Assembly (NCBI GenBank): GCA_032622095.1
Contig: CP136065.1
Span: 18,216,134 to 18,280,133 of the forward strand
Source: Siphonodentalium dalli
Lineage: Eukaryota; Mollusca; Scaphopoda; Gadilida; Siphonodentaliidae
Direction of reading: 5' to 3'
Length of the DNA stretch: 64,000 bases
Shown: one piece after another, positions 43,409 through 55,796 of the stretch
Position numbering within the stretch: the first letter of the stretch is position 1
Layout of the letters: each line of letters starts with the position of its first letter
The notes under the pieces: model-generated
Seen by the model: the letters and a program-made list of their open reading frames with translations, nothing else
The model's database searches: none
What the model was told of the DNA's origin: nothing
Translations under genes and position numbers: made by a program

Positions 43409-44100
43409 TTAAAGGCCCACTTAACGCTTTACCCAACAGAACGGCCCTGTGCCAATGCATTCTCTTATATATGCGAGTCGACCATAGGTCGCCTCGCATA
43501 TATAAGAGAATGCATTGGCTTAACACATTAAAAATTATAAAATTGTTAAAGAATGTAAGAAAAAAATGGTAAAAAGTGTTAAAAAAAGATTTTCTTTAGG
43601 CCAATGCATTCTCTTATATATGCGAGGCGACCTATGGTCGACTCGCATATATAAGAGAATGCATTGTCATAGGGCATAACTGTAACCATCACAATGTGGT
43701 CAATGAGCCGGTTCCAATGATATCCATATTTGTATGGTTTTATTGAGACAGACCCAAGATAATTTAGGCTGTTGCAGCTTTATTTGGCCGTTTTTGGCTG
43801 GTTTGTTGGGTAAAGGGTTAATTTTCTAATCCCCAGATCACATTATGTACATCATATTCCATTATAGTATTTGAAAGAGGAAGCTCCAAAAACATTGTAT
43901 CACCAACTTATCTTATCGAATAAAATGTGAACATGTTGTTTTTGTCAAGGTACCGATTTGTGTTCTGTGCTTAATTTCGATCTGGTCTGTACTGCCAGTA
44001 TATTATTCTCAATGGAAGAGGAAAAACTATTTCTTAGTTGTGACGTATGATGCATTCTGATTATGATACAATAACAGGGGAAATCTTTGTGTGAATCTGA
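43409..44100 (+). mobile_element. TTAA-bounded MITE (family G), copy 4, split by another MITE
   Basis: It begins TTAAAGGCCCACTTAA (43409-43424), is interrupted by the element at 43421-43821, and resumes as TTAATTTTCTAATCCCCAGA. GAAGCTCCAAAAACATTG, GTTGTTTTTGTCAAGG and ATGATGCATTCTGATTATGA follow in the family order. The right terminus was not found. Confidence 0.7.
43421..43821 (+). mobile_element. Twin-hairpin MITE, TTAA/CCCTTTACCCAAC family, copy 3
   Basis: The left edge is TTAACGCTTTACCCAACAGA (one change in CCCTTT), the right edge GTTGGGTAAAGGGTTAA. Hairpins lie at 43451-43519 and 43600-43668. It is inserted inside family G at a TTAA that is intact in other G copies. Confidence 0.85.
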
Positions 44101-44800
44101 GAAACTCTGTCAATTGGCGGACACTACTATAGGCCATAGCAAAATCGCTCACACATTCACTTAAATCGTGAAATTTCGAGTTCGGATCTTCACCTGCATT
44201 TAAGTACAGTATTAAGGATGCGTGTTAGCCTAACATATTTACGCTCGGAGTAGACGGGATAATCGGGTAACAGCAGGGGGTTTGAGAAAAAAAATTCCGG
44301 GCACGTATGCCGGGGTGGGTGGGTGGTCGATGGGACCAACAAACAATTTTTTCCGCAACTCAATTTCTTTTGACTATTTATGCAATGAGTTTGGCTTAAC
44401 ACACCTCAGAATAAGAGAAATATTGTAATTCTAACTGCTAAACTGTCTGCAGGCAGTTATCGTGTTGTATGTTGTTGCAAATTTTGAAATCCAAGATGGC
44501 CGCTGACAGCAATGTTTTTTGGACGAATTACCTCAAAATGACTTGTTCCTATTTACATGTCAATGTTAACATCCATGACAAATAGTATGCACAGAAATTC
44601 ATATACAGCTGTTTACAGTGAATTTCCCCCGCAAATCTCTGTTTTAGTGTTAAAATGGGGGTGGGTGTCCAAAAATGGTCTGAAAAAATTTGGACGCGGG
44701 GGTGGGTGGGTCCCAACAAGGGTCGAAAGTAAAAAAAATCAGCATACGTGCCTGAAAATATTTTCCGACCCCGCCCCGGTAACAGGAGATAAAAGCCGGT

Positions 44801-45079
44801 AACATGAGATAAAAGACCACAGTGTCTCACGATTCTTGTCTCATGTGACAGCTGAGGACCAATCAAATCGATACGTATCGACACGACTGTTTCGGGATAC
44901 AAAAGCGACGATCAACCGAAAACTCATCAATTTTACTAAAATAAACCGTATTAACCTTTTACAATATATATTATCCTAACCAGTTATGAATCATACATTG
45001 GGATGGTCTATTATTCTTCTGGAGGGATGTTCAGAAAATGTTAGCAGACGACATACAGACGGACTGGTAATATAAGTGC
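44801..45079. repeat. Dispersed repeat T, copy 1
   Basis: From AACATGAGATAAAAGACCAC to GGACTGGTAATATAAGTGC. The reverse complement is at 48031-48308 with high identity (CACAGTGTCTCACGATTCTT, GATACGTATCGA, GTCGTCTGCTCACATTT). A diverged relative is at about 63049-63165. Confidence 0.75.
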
Positions 45080-45352
45080 GCTTGTACTCTAGCTGTGCCC
45101 GGCGCGAATGTTGCACTCCTCTCAGTAGTCTCACCAACAACACAGATAAACACAGTCATGTTGCCTCCAAGCGAGAAGATATTACAAAACTGATTGAATG
45201 ACGAGTCCGCGGAACCGGCGGGATTTGATAGGCATAAATTTCATTATGTTTGACAAGCAGAGAAATGTCGCATTTTCTTATTCTCGATAAATTTAAGAAA
45301 TAATGTCCTGTATCTGAGGCGGACAACATACGTGGCAGGGGTTCAAATCGTA

Positions 45353-45537
45353 TACAGTAATATCCGGAATAATCGACTCCTTAACCACATCAGAATTATG
45401 GGTAATTTTTCAGGATTTAGTCGGAAATATGAGAGCTTTCCGATGAATGGCAACAAGACATATTTCCGACTAAATCCTGAAAAATTACCCATAATTCTGC
45501 TGTGGTTAAGGAGTCGATTATTTAGGGCATTACTGTA
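45353..45537. mobile_element. Foldback MITE with TA ends
   Basis: TACAGTAATATCCGGAATAA at the left is mirrored by TTATTTAGGGCATTACTGTA at the right. The arms continue through TCGACTCCTTAACCACA and GGGTAATTTTTCAGGATTTA to TTTCCGACTAAATCC. Arms of about 80 bp surround a centre of about 25 bp. TA at both ends and CAGTA-type termini would suit a Tc1/mariner-related MITE. Confidence 0.65.
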
Positions 45538-45612
45538 AATGTAGTTGAGATTTAGAATAGATAATTTCACGAATCTCTACTTTGGCTGCTCCCGTGAATA
45601 TTATATACCACC

Positions 45613-45727
45613 CACAGGTCCCTGGTACAATAGACCCCCCACCACCCAAAGAAACACATATATAAGACATATATATATACATATATGTCTTTGTGTGGTG
45701 GGGGGTCTATTGTGCCAGGGACCTGTG
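45613..45727. repeat. Small foldback
   Basis: CACAGGTCCCTGGTACAATA and GACCCCCCACCAC are mirrored by GTGGTGGGGGGTCTATTGTG and CCAGGGACCTGTG, around an (AT)-rich ACATATATAAGAC loop. Confidence 0.75.
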
Positions 45728-46576
45728 ATTCCATCCTTGAAACCCTGGGAACTTTTTGATGTTATGACGAGGAAAAACAACGCAGGGAATATATTTCTTT
45801 GTTAATTCTTCTTTAATTGTCACATTATGAGTGATCCCAGCTTGATATTGTATTATTTATTTTTGTGATTTTTGTGAGTCGATATCGCAACAAACATTCA
45901 ATTATTTCCCGGGATAAATTCCACTGTTGTAAGCGATGCAAACCAAAATCGGTTCAACGTAGTAACTTACATAATGAAATCTCGAGCTGGGATCTTCACC
46001 GACTGTGAAATACATTATTAAGGAACAGGTATTAACTAAGAAATATATTACCGATTTTTAAATTTTTTAAACTTCACTATCAGAACATGAAAAAGTTCCC
46101 ATGTTTTTATTTAATTGGTGAATTCTACGGGTGTAGCTAGAGTAGAGAATTGTGACCTGGTCTGGAAAAGAAAATATATTTTGCAAAGAGTCGTGCAAAC
46201 TAAAGACGTTTTGCATATATTCATCGGTCAATTAAAACCGGGCAGAAGTGCACAATAAAATAACACTCTACTACAATAAACACACACGCGTCTCCACTCT
46301 TCCGTTTAGTGCACAACTTCCTTGAAAATAATCTCTAAAAAAATTCTCTCCAATACTAAAAGATTCCCCGTAAATTTGAACACCTAAATTACGAATTCTT
46401 CGGCTTCAATATTTGGTCTGAGTCAATAGAAGTCACATTTCAAAGCTCGGCACTATTAGAATTTGATTGTTGAAACCTTTCAGTTTAATCACCTGGATTT
46501 TTTGTTGATCCAGAAACTTCATTGATTGGATTCTCTCCGATTCTCTGTGTGAAAATATGCGGACATGCGCTGGTGC

Positions 46577-47051
46577 CAAGCCTGAGTTTAGTGAAATTAG
46601 TGTGCATGTCACTTGCAGAATGAGGTCCCCAAAGGGTGAATTTAGTTACGCTATCCCGCATAGCGGGCCAGCAACACTAAATTTACCCTCTGGAAACCTC
46701 ATTCTGCATGGCCTCATCTGCTATGGGAGACATAGACTTAGATTGAAGTTCCCAATGGTGAATATTGCGATGTACACCCATTGGGAACCTCGATTGTGCA
46801 TTGTATCGTCTGCCAATTTGGGGATATAGAGAAACTAAACTAATAAAGAAATAGAATGTATATATATGTGAAGACCTTTCTATAGAAATTTGACAATAAA
46901 TAAACTTTCCAGAGAAGATGAGGCCTAAGCAGAATGAGGTCCACAGAGGGTGATTTTAGTGATCCTAGCCTGCTATTTGTGATAGCGTCACTAAATTCAC
47001 CCTCTGGGGATCTCATTATGCAAATGACATGCACACTAAAATCAGGCTTGG
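46577..47051. repeat. Inverted-repeat element U, copy 1
   Basis: CCAAGCCTGAGTTTAGTG, TGTGCATGTCA and GCAGAATGAGGTCCCC at the left are mirrored by ATGACATGCACACTAAAATC and AGGCTTGG at the right. GGGTGAATTTAG and AAATTCACCCTCTGG occur several times, making two internal hairpins. A copy is at about 63345-63620. Confidence 0.6.
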
Positions 47052-47433
47052 CTGGTGCCGTCGTAAGAGTCCATTAAGGTCGCGGTTCACAGTGGCGTGG
47101 GTGAAGGGAAATTATTGTGGGAATAACAGACGATGAAAATTGCCGCAAGAAACCAATTTCAGTATCTTGTAGTTGGTGTCTGGATACATACATATACATA
47201 TCCCAGAACCATGTAGTGGTCTTGTTTTATTCATGAAAATAGAGACGCGAAAGTGATAACATCACGCATATATATTAGATATTTGTTTACCGTTCAAACT
47301 ACCCTAAAAAACGTCAGTATGTGACTTTTCCCCACCGATACTGAACTTGGTATTGTTGTGATTATTTATTGATAATAAACTGATTTTTTATCACATATAT
47401 ATATACGGTTTTTGGTGATATAACGTTGTTGTT

Positions 47434-47835
47434 TTAACCCTTTAGCCAACAGAAGGGCCCTGTGCCAATGCATTCTCTTATATATGCGAGTCGACCATAG
47501 GTCGCCTCGCATATATAAGAGAATGCATTGGCTTAACACATTAAAAATTATAATATTGTTAAAGAATGTAAGAAAAAATTGTAAAAAGTGTTAAAAAAAG
47601 ATTTTTTATTTAGGCCAATGCATTCTCTTATATATGCGAGGCGACCTATGGTCGACTCGCATATATAAGAGAATGCATTGGCACAGGGCATAACTGTAGC
47701 TATCACAATGTGGTCAAGGAGCCGGTTCCAATGATATCCATATTTGTATGGTTCTATTGAGACAGACCGAAGATATTTTAGGCTGTTGAAGCTTTGTTTG
47801 GCCGGTTTTGGCCGGTTTGTTGGGTAAAGGGTTAA
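47434..47835 (+). mobile_element. Twin-hairpin MITE, TTAA/CCCTTTACCCAAC family, copy 4
   Basis: Left edge TTAACCCTTTAGCCAACAGA, right edge TTGTTGGGTAAAGGGTTAA, hairpins at 47464-47532 and 47614-47682, with the same right-hand unique part as the other copies. Confidence 0.8.
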
Positions 47836-48030
47836 CTGGATGATGCGGGGACCCTCGAATCGGACGAGAATTCTTTAACCATTTACAAAGGTAACTACTC
47901 GTAAAATGAGTATTTAGTACTCATTGACGGGCATTTACCTTATAACATGTTCGGATATTAAGTTCGATGCCATTTGGTGAGCATATTGTATATTGTATCT
48001 TTACGTTTCCCCACCTATAAGAATCCTTCT

Positions 48031-48308
48031 GCACTTATATTACCAGTCCGTCTGTATGTCGTCTGCTCACATTTCCTGAACACCGCCAGACGAATAATAG
48101 ACCATTCCAATATATGATTCATAACTGGTTAGAATAATCTATATTGTAAAGGGTTAATACGGTTTATATTAGTAAAATTGATGAGTTTTCGGTTGATCGT
48201 CGCTTTTGTATCCCGAAACAGTCGTGTCGATACGTATCGATTTGATTGGTCGTCAGCTGTCACATGAGACAAGAATCGTGAGACACTGTGGTATTTTGTC
48301 TCATGTGA
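48031..48308. repeat. Dispersed repeat T, copy 2 (inverted)
   Basis: Reverse complement of 44801-45079, 3 kb away. Its AAAGGGTTAATACGG and the partner's CGTATTAACCTTTT correspond. Confidence 0.75.
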
Positions 48309-48712
48309 GCGCCAGCGATATTGGATTAGCATGGTCTGCTCAGACAAAGCGGATGTCTCTTGGGTCTATAAATCTTTGCCCATCGCATTCATCCGCGGCG
48401 ATTTGTTCGACACACGGAGTCTGGACTAACCTATAATTTGTGTGTTGATATCGTCTGAATTGCCCGCTGTATAATCCCCACCAGGAAGTCAAATCCCATT
48501 AGTATTCCCCGACTTATTATGCAGTAAGTTCAGTTAGGAATCATATCTATATGTCCGAGTTTCGTTCATGTTTTGTTGATATTGGACACGAGTGCAACTG
48601 AACTGGTTTCTCGCCACATGGGTGATTCGGTGCCGAAAGTGGCGGGGTGGAGGGGGGACGTGCGATACACATTTCGTTCACGATTTTAGGTATGTCCTTC
48701 ATTAAGAATACA

Positions 48713-48780
48713 CTAACCCTAACTCTAACCCTAATCCTAGCCCTAACCCTAACCCTATAGCCCTAACCCTAACCATAGCC
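48713..48780. repeat. Interstitial telomere-like tract
   Basis: About ten TAACCC units with variants (TAACTC, TAATCC, TAGCCC), in an otherwise non-repetitive area. TAAGAATACAC (48703-48713) and GTGTATTCTTA (48821-48831) form an inverted repeat around it. Confidence 0.8.
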
Positions 48781-49069
48781 CCAACACATATGGAGAATGG
48801 AGGGTGGTGGTGCGTTGTTTGTGTATTCTTACATGAAGTATATACCCGATTTTACATCTCTTGGTGAATAGTTATAGAATCTAGACAAAAAATGTATGTT
48901 TTGTTTTTGTGGGGCATATAACGTTTGCCCATATTATACGGTAATAAAAGGAAAATCTGACTGGAAAACATCAGCAAAGTCCCCCTGCTCAAATGGTTTA
49001 TCGAGCGATGTATATTATTCCCGACAGAAGTGCGAAGTCAGAAGTTCTAAAAATATATATAAGGGACGT

Positions 49070-49570
49070 GGCTAGATGGTGTCCATGAGGGGGTCCACCT
49101 TGGAATTTCTAACTGCACCCCCCCCCCGCACAAGATTAAACTGAGTTTGCGTAATCCCATTTACACCCGCTGAGCTGGGGTTTGATTTTTCACAACTTGA
49201 ACACCCACAGGCCTGGGTGATAGTCTATTCTGCATTGATCAATAGTTTTGAATAGCCAGCGGCCCGGGGTAGGAATAAGATCCACTACATGTATTTGCAT
49301 GGGCCGTGAGAAAATTTTGAGATACGAACATGAAAATAGATTCTACCTCAAAGTGGTTTAATTCCAGGCAAATTCACACACCCGATTTGTTTTTCATAAA
49401 TTGAGTAGAAGTTTTGATTGTGCGCGGGGGAGGGACCATAACACACCATGGTTATCGACCGGTGATTGAAATCAGAACTCGAAACTGCTAAATCATAGAA
49501 TCTAGACTGGCCTCAAGCTTTCCAAGTGTTGGAACTTTCCAACCTGACCCCCTATAAGGTTGGAAATTAT
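49070..49570 (-). repeat. Dispersed repeat N, copy 3
   Basis: In reverse complement it reads like 31480-32135: GGTTGGAAA, CTTGGAAAGC, GATTCTATGATTTAG, CAAATGGGATTACG and GTGCAGTTAGAAATTCCAAG. A C-run lies near 49119-49127. Confidence 0.45.
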
Positions 49571-49680
49571 GATGAACATTTCAGTCCAAAAGTTTGGCAA
49601 AACGTAGGAAAATATGCAAATGTTGGTCTAAAAAAATGCGCAGTAATAAATAAATAAATATGGTGCAGACCTTCCCCCCA

Positions 49681-52600
49681 TTTCATGTATATATTTGGAG
49701 TGTAAGATAAAACTTCATGTATATATTTGGGGTGTAAGATAAAACTTCATGTATAGACTCGAGTATGAGATAACTCTTCCTGTATATATTTGGGGTATAA
49801 GACAATACTTTATGTATATATTTGGGGTATAAGATAACACTTCCTGCATATATTTGGGGTATAAGATAATACTTTATGTATATATTTGGGGTATACGATA
49901 ACATTTTTTATGTATATATTTGGTGTATATGATAATACTTTATGTATATAATTGGGGTATAAGATAAAACTTTTATGTATATATTTGGAGTATAAGATAA
50001 TACGTTCTGTATAGTTTTGGGGTATAAAATAACACTTTATGTCTATATTTGAGGCATAAGATAATAGTTTCTGTATAGTTTTGGGGTATAACATAAAACG
50101 TTCTGTATATATGCGGGATAAAAGATAACACTTTCTGTATATATTGTGGGCTATAAGATAACACTTGATGTATAGATTCGGGGTATAATAATACACTTGC
50201 TGTATAGATTTTGGGTATAACATGTTCTGTATAGATTTTGGGTATAATATAACACTTTCAGTATAGATTTTGGAGTATATGATAACACGTTCTGTATATA
50301 TTTTGGGGTATAATATAACACTTCAAGTATATATTTTTGAGGTATATTATAACACGCTCTGTATATATGTAGGGTATGATAAAACACGTTCTGCATAGAT
50401 GTAGGGTTTGATGTAACACGTTCTGTATAGATGTAGGGTATGATAAAACACGTTCTGTATAGATGTAGGTTATGATATACCACGTTCTGTATAGATGTAG
50501 GGTATGATGAAACACGTTCTGTATATATATAGGGTATGATATAACACGTTCTGTATATATGTAGGTTATGATATAACACGTTCTGTATAGATGTAGGGTG
50601 TGATAAAACACGTTCAGTATAGATGTAGGGTATGATATAACACGTTATGTATAGATGTAGGGTATGGTATAACACGTTATGTATATATGTAGGGTATGAT
50701 ATAACACGTTCTTTATAGATAGGGTATGATGTAACACTTTCTGTATAGATGTAGGGTATAATATAACACGTTCTGTATAGATGTATGGTTTGATATAACA
50801 CGTTCTGTATATGTGTAGGGTATGATATAGCACGTTCTGAATAGATTTCGGTTTGATATAACACGTTCTGTATAGATGTATGGTATGATGTAACACATTC
50901 TGTATAGGTGTAGGGTGTGATAAACACGTTCTGTATACATGTAGGGTATAGTATAACACGTTATGTATAGATGTTGGGTATAATATAACACGTTCTGTAT
51001 AGATGAAGTGTATAATATAACACGTCCTGTATACATGTAGGGTATAATATAACACGTTCTTTATAGATTAAGGGTATACTATAACACGTTCTGTATATAT
51101 GTAGGGTATGATATAACACGTTCTGTATATATGTATGGTATAATATAACACGTTCTGTATAGATTTAGGGTATAATTTAACACGTTCGTATATATGTAGG
51201 GTATAATTTAACACGTTCTGTATAGATGAAGGGTATAATATAACACGTTCTGTATAGATGTAGGGTATAATATAACACGTTTTGTATAGATGTAGGGTAT
51301 AATTTAACACGTTCTGTATAGATGTAGGGTATAGTATAACACGTTATGTATAGATGAAGGGTATAGTATACCACGTTATGTATAGATGTAGGGTATGATG
51401 TAAGTTATGTAACACGTTCTGTATAGATGTATGTTGTGATAAAAACACGTTCTGTATAGATGTAGGGTATAGTATAACACGTTTTGTATAGATGTAGGGT
51501 ATAGTATAACACGTTCTGTATAGATGTAGGGTGTGATAAAACACGTTCTGTATAGATGTATGGTATAGTATAACACGTTCTGTACAGATGTAGGGTATAG
51601 TATAACACGTTCTATATAGATGAAGGGTATAATATAACACCTTCTGTATATATGTAGGGTATGATATAACACGTTCTGTATAGATGTAGGGTATGATATA
51701 ACACGTTCTGAATAGATGTAGGGTATAGTATAACACGTTCTGTATATATGTAGGGTATAGTATAACACGTTCTGCATAGATGTAGGTATAGTATTACACG
51801 TTCTGTATAGTTGAAGGGTATAGTATAACACGTTCTGTATAGATGTAGGGTATAATATAGCACGTTCTGTATAGTTGTAGGGTATAATATAACACGTTCT
51901 ATACAGATGTAGGGTATAACATAACACGTTCTGTATATATGTAGGGTATAATATAACACGTTCTGTATAGATGTAGGGTATAATATAACATGTTCTGTAT
52001 AGATGTAGGGTATAATATAACACGTTCTGTATAGATGTAGAGTATAATATAACACCGTCTGTGTATATGTAGGGTATAATATAACACGTTCTGTATATAT
52101 GTAGGGTATGATATAACACGTTCTGTATATATGTAGGGTGTGATATAACACGTTTTGTATATATGTAGGGTATAACATAACACGTTCTGTATAGATGTAG
52201 GGCATAATATAACACGTTCTGTATAGATGTAGGGTATGATATAACACGTTCTGTATAGATGTAGGGTATGATATAGCACGTTCTGTATAGATGTAGGGTA
52301 TGATATAACACGTTCTGTATAGATGTTGGGTATGATATAACACGTTCTGTATAGATGTATGGTATGATATAGCACGTTCTGTATAGATGTAGGGTATGAT
52401 ATAACACGTTATGTATAGATGTAGGGTATGATATAACACGTTCTGTATAGATGTAGGGTATGATATAACACGTTCTGTATAGATGTAGGGTATGATATAA
52501 AACGTTCTGTATAGATGTAGGGTATGATATAACACGTCCTGTATAGATGTAGGGTATGATATAACACGTTCTGTATAGATGTAGGGTATGATATAGCACG

Positions 52601-52982
52601 TTCTGTATAGATGTAGGGTATGATATAACACGTTCTGTATATATGTAGGGTATGATATAACACGTTCTGTATAGATGTATGGTATGATATAACACGTTCT
52701 GTATAGATGTAGGGTATGATATAGCACGTTCTGTATAGATGTAGGGTATGATATAGCACGTTCTGTATAGATGTAGGGTATGATATAACACGTTCTGTAT
52801 AGATGTATGGTATGATATAGCACGTTCTGTATAGATGTAGGGTATGATATAACACGTTCTGTATAGATGTAGGGTATGATATAACACGTTCTGTATAGAT
52901 GTAGGGTATGATATAACACGTTCTGTATAGATGTAGGGTATGATATAACACGTTCTGTATAGATGTAGGGTATGATATAACA
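49681..52982. repeat. Satellite-like array, about 103 units of 32 bp
   Basis: The right-hand consensus unit starts GTATAGATGTAGGGTATGAT and ends ATAACACGTTCT. The left-hand unit starts GTATATATTTGGGGTATAAG and ends ATAACACTTTAT. The period is 32 throughout. Units at 52400-52980 are almost identical, while units before 50300 are much more diverged. The minus strand of the unit contains no stop codon in any frame, so long ORFs (up to 551 codons) arise there; as 32 is not a multiple of 3, the protein period is 32 residues read over three units. I do not regard these ORFs as genes. Confidence 0.95.
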
Positions 52983-54537
52983 ATTTTGAGTTAGAGAGAC
53001 AAGTCAGCAGGAGCTTGGTCACTTTAAACACAAATTTCCCTCAATTTATTGATCTATGAATTTGTATTGGAAATATAACTTTACAAACTCTTCTTAGGAA
53101 ATATTTGCAACACCAGACATTCATTGTGAGTTGTCGGTAATAGTTTAAACTTGCCTTACAAAGGTATTCTAAAGACATATTGTTCATATATTGTTGAAAC
53201 TGCATCCATGGTGGGATAGAGCATCTTTCAACTAGAGATGATGAATCTGAACAAACAGTACTAATTGGGTCGTAGACATCGAATCGATAAGAGGCACTTC
53301 TTAGCACGTGTGCTATAATGGCATAATCGTGACCTTGACCTTGGGCGCTGATCAATATTTAAATAATTATGTGATTGTGGTGGTATCGGATCATCGGTGT
53401 CCCTCATATGCATCCAGACACCTTGGCATGCATAATTCATTAAGTGTGTAGAAGGTTGAGCAAAGGTGGATCATAGATCCTTCCGTTCGAATCCAAAGAC
53501 AATGCTCCTATTATGTTCCGTAACACATATGATGTGCTCGTTATGGATCTGGTACAACGCAGCTATGGTAGAAACAACCATTAAAGACGCGTGAACCCGA
53601 ACGTCCGTCAAGCACCGTCAGAGTATACAAATCCATGCTCACGGCGGGGAATATTAACCAGTATAGAAGGCAGCCAGGGACGTGCCATTAGTGGTGTATA
53701 ACTATAGGATTTTCAAATTGCATCTTAAAAATTCCATCTGAATTTCCCGCTATAATTGGAATATTGCAACTAGTACCTCAGGCTTTCAAACTGTTGATAA
53801 TATCCACCTGATACCCCCTATGATAACTCACAAAGTATATGGACGCATACATGTACGAGGTTGAAGTATTTTCACATTTAATTAAGGTTCCGCATAATTT
53901 AGGAGACGCATGTGACCAAGATATGCGTCCAATAGGTACAGAAATAATGGAAATACGGGTGGCCGGAGATTCGATGGTTAGATTCAAGTGGTAAAACATC
54001 ATACATGTATTTTAACAAATAAAGAGTGTTGATCACATATAATTATACACCAACTGTTATATACCATTTGTTTTCATATCGAGAGCTACCACTCTGTCAA
54101 ACAAATTACCATTAGGCCGAAATTTTATCAAAATGACTCACATAAAAACAAAAGAGAAACCAACAAGGCTCATGGTATAACATTAATTTCGCAATGATAA
54201 GAGATTAAACCTATATATAACAGTAACTTTTCAGTCGAATATATCATGAACACTCGTGTGGAGCACTGGCATTGCGTGACCACTCATCACTAGCCAATCA
54301 AAACCGACGAATTGATGACGCCATTTGATCAATCAGTGATTAGTTTTGAGGTACAACGCGTGATCTAGTTCAACTTCATAGTTTCCTTGGACTTTTTCGC
54401 TTGTTTTACATATATACCTATTATTTATGGTGTTTATTTTGCGAAGTGACTACATTACGCATTATAAGAAATAACTCTTATTTCGATTAATGTTATGAGT
54501 AATAACCGAAAAGTTTGAAGATAAATTTTGCGCTATA
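52983..54537. other. Non-coding stretch between two arrays
   Basis: No gene recognised. The minus-strand ORF at 53041-53355 has no domain I recognise. TTCCGTTCGAATCC near 53480 resembles a Pol III B box but no tRNA fold was seen. Confidence 0.4.
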
Positions 54538-55796
54538 GAACCCCTCTAATACACGAGGAACCCCTCTAATATAAACACGAGGAACCCCCCTGATACACCA
54601 GGAACCCCTCTAATACACGAGGAACACCTCTAATACACAAGGAACCCCTCTAATACACGAGGAACCCCTCTAATACACAAGGAACCCCTCTAATATTCGA
54701 GGAACCCCTCTAATACACAAGGAACCCCTATAATACACAAGGAACCCCTCTAATACTCGAGGAACCCCTATAATACACAAGGAACCCCTCTAATACACAA
54801 TGAACCCCTCTAATACACGGGAACCCCTCTAATACACAAGGAATCCCTCTAATGCTCGAGGAACACCTCTAATACACAAGGAACCCCTCTAATACACAAG
54901 GAACACCTCTAATACACAAGGAACCCCTCTAATACTCGAGGAACCCCTCTAATACACAAGGAACCCCTCTAATACTCGAGGAACACCTATAATACACAAG
55001 GAACCCCTCTAATACACAAGGAACCCCTCTAATACACGAGGAACCCCTCTAATACTCGGGGAACCCATCTAATACACGGGGAACCCCTCTAATACACAAG
55101 GAACCCCTCTAATACACGATGAACCCCTCTAATACACGGGGAACCCCTCTAATATACAAAGAACCACTCTAATACACGAGGAACACCTATAATACACAAG
55201 GAACCCCTCTAATACACAAGGAACCCCTCTAATACACGAGGAACCCCTCTAATACACGAGGAACCCATCTAATACACGGGGAACCCCTCTAATACACGGG
55301 GAACCCCTCTAATATATACACAAGGAACCCCCTCTAATACACGGGTAACCCCTATAATACACGAGGAACCCCTCTAATACACGATGAACCCCTCTAATAC
55401 ACGGAAACCCCTCTAATACACGAGGAACCGTTCTAATACACGGGGAACCCATCTACTACCCGATGAACCACTCTATAATACACTGGAAACCCCTCTAATA
55501 CACGAGGAACCCCTCTAATACACAAGGAACCCATCTAATACACGGAAAATCCCTCTAATACACGAGGAACCGCTCTAATACACGGGGAACCCCTCTAATA
55601 CACGAGGAACCCCTCTAATACACGGGGAACCCCTCTAATACACGGGAAACCCCTCTAATACACGAGGAACCCCTCTAATACACAAGGAACCCACGGAAAA
55701 CCCCTCTAATACACGATGAACCCCTCTAATACACGAGGAACCCCTCTAATACACAAATAACACATCTAATACCCAATGAACCCATCTAATACACCA
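54538..55796. repeat. Minisatellite, about 62 units of 20 bp
   Basis: The unit is GAACCCCTCTAATACACGAG, with common variants CACAAG, CTCGAG and CACGGG at its end. A few units have insertions (TATAA, TATATACA). Confidence 0.95.

Noticed and set aside
51376-53031. Minus-strand ORF of 551 codons (and several overlapping ones) made of 32-residue repeats
   Set aside because: It lies in the 32-bp tandem array. The unit has no stop codon in any minus-strand frame and is not a multiple of three, so the ORF is a by-product of composition. Its first codons run into the flank only by chance.
53470-53505. GTTCGAATCC resembling a tRNA B box
   Set aside because: No A box or acceptor-stem pairing was found at the expected spacing.
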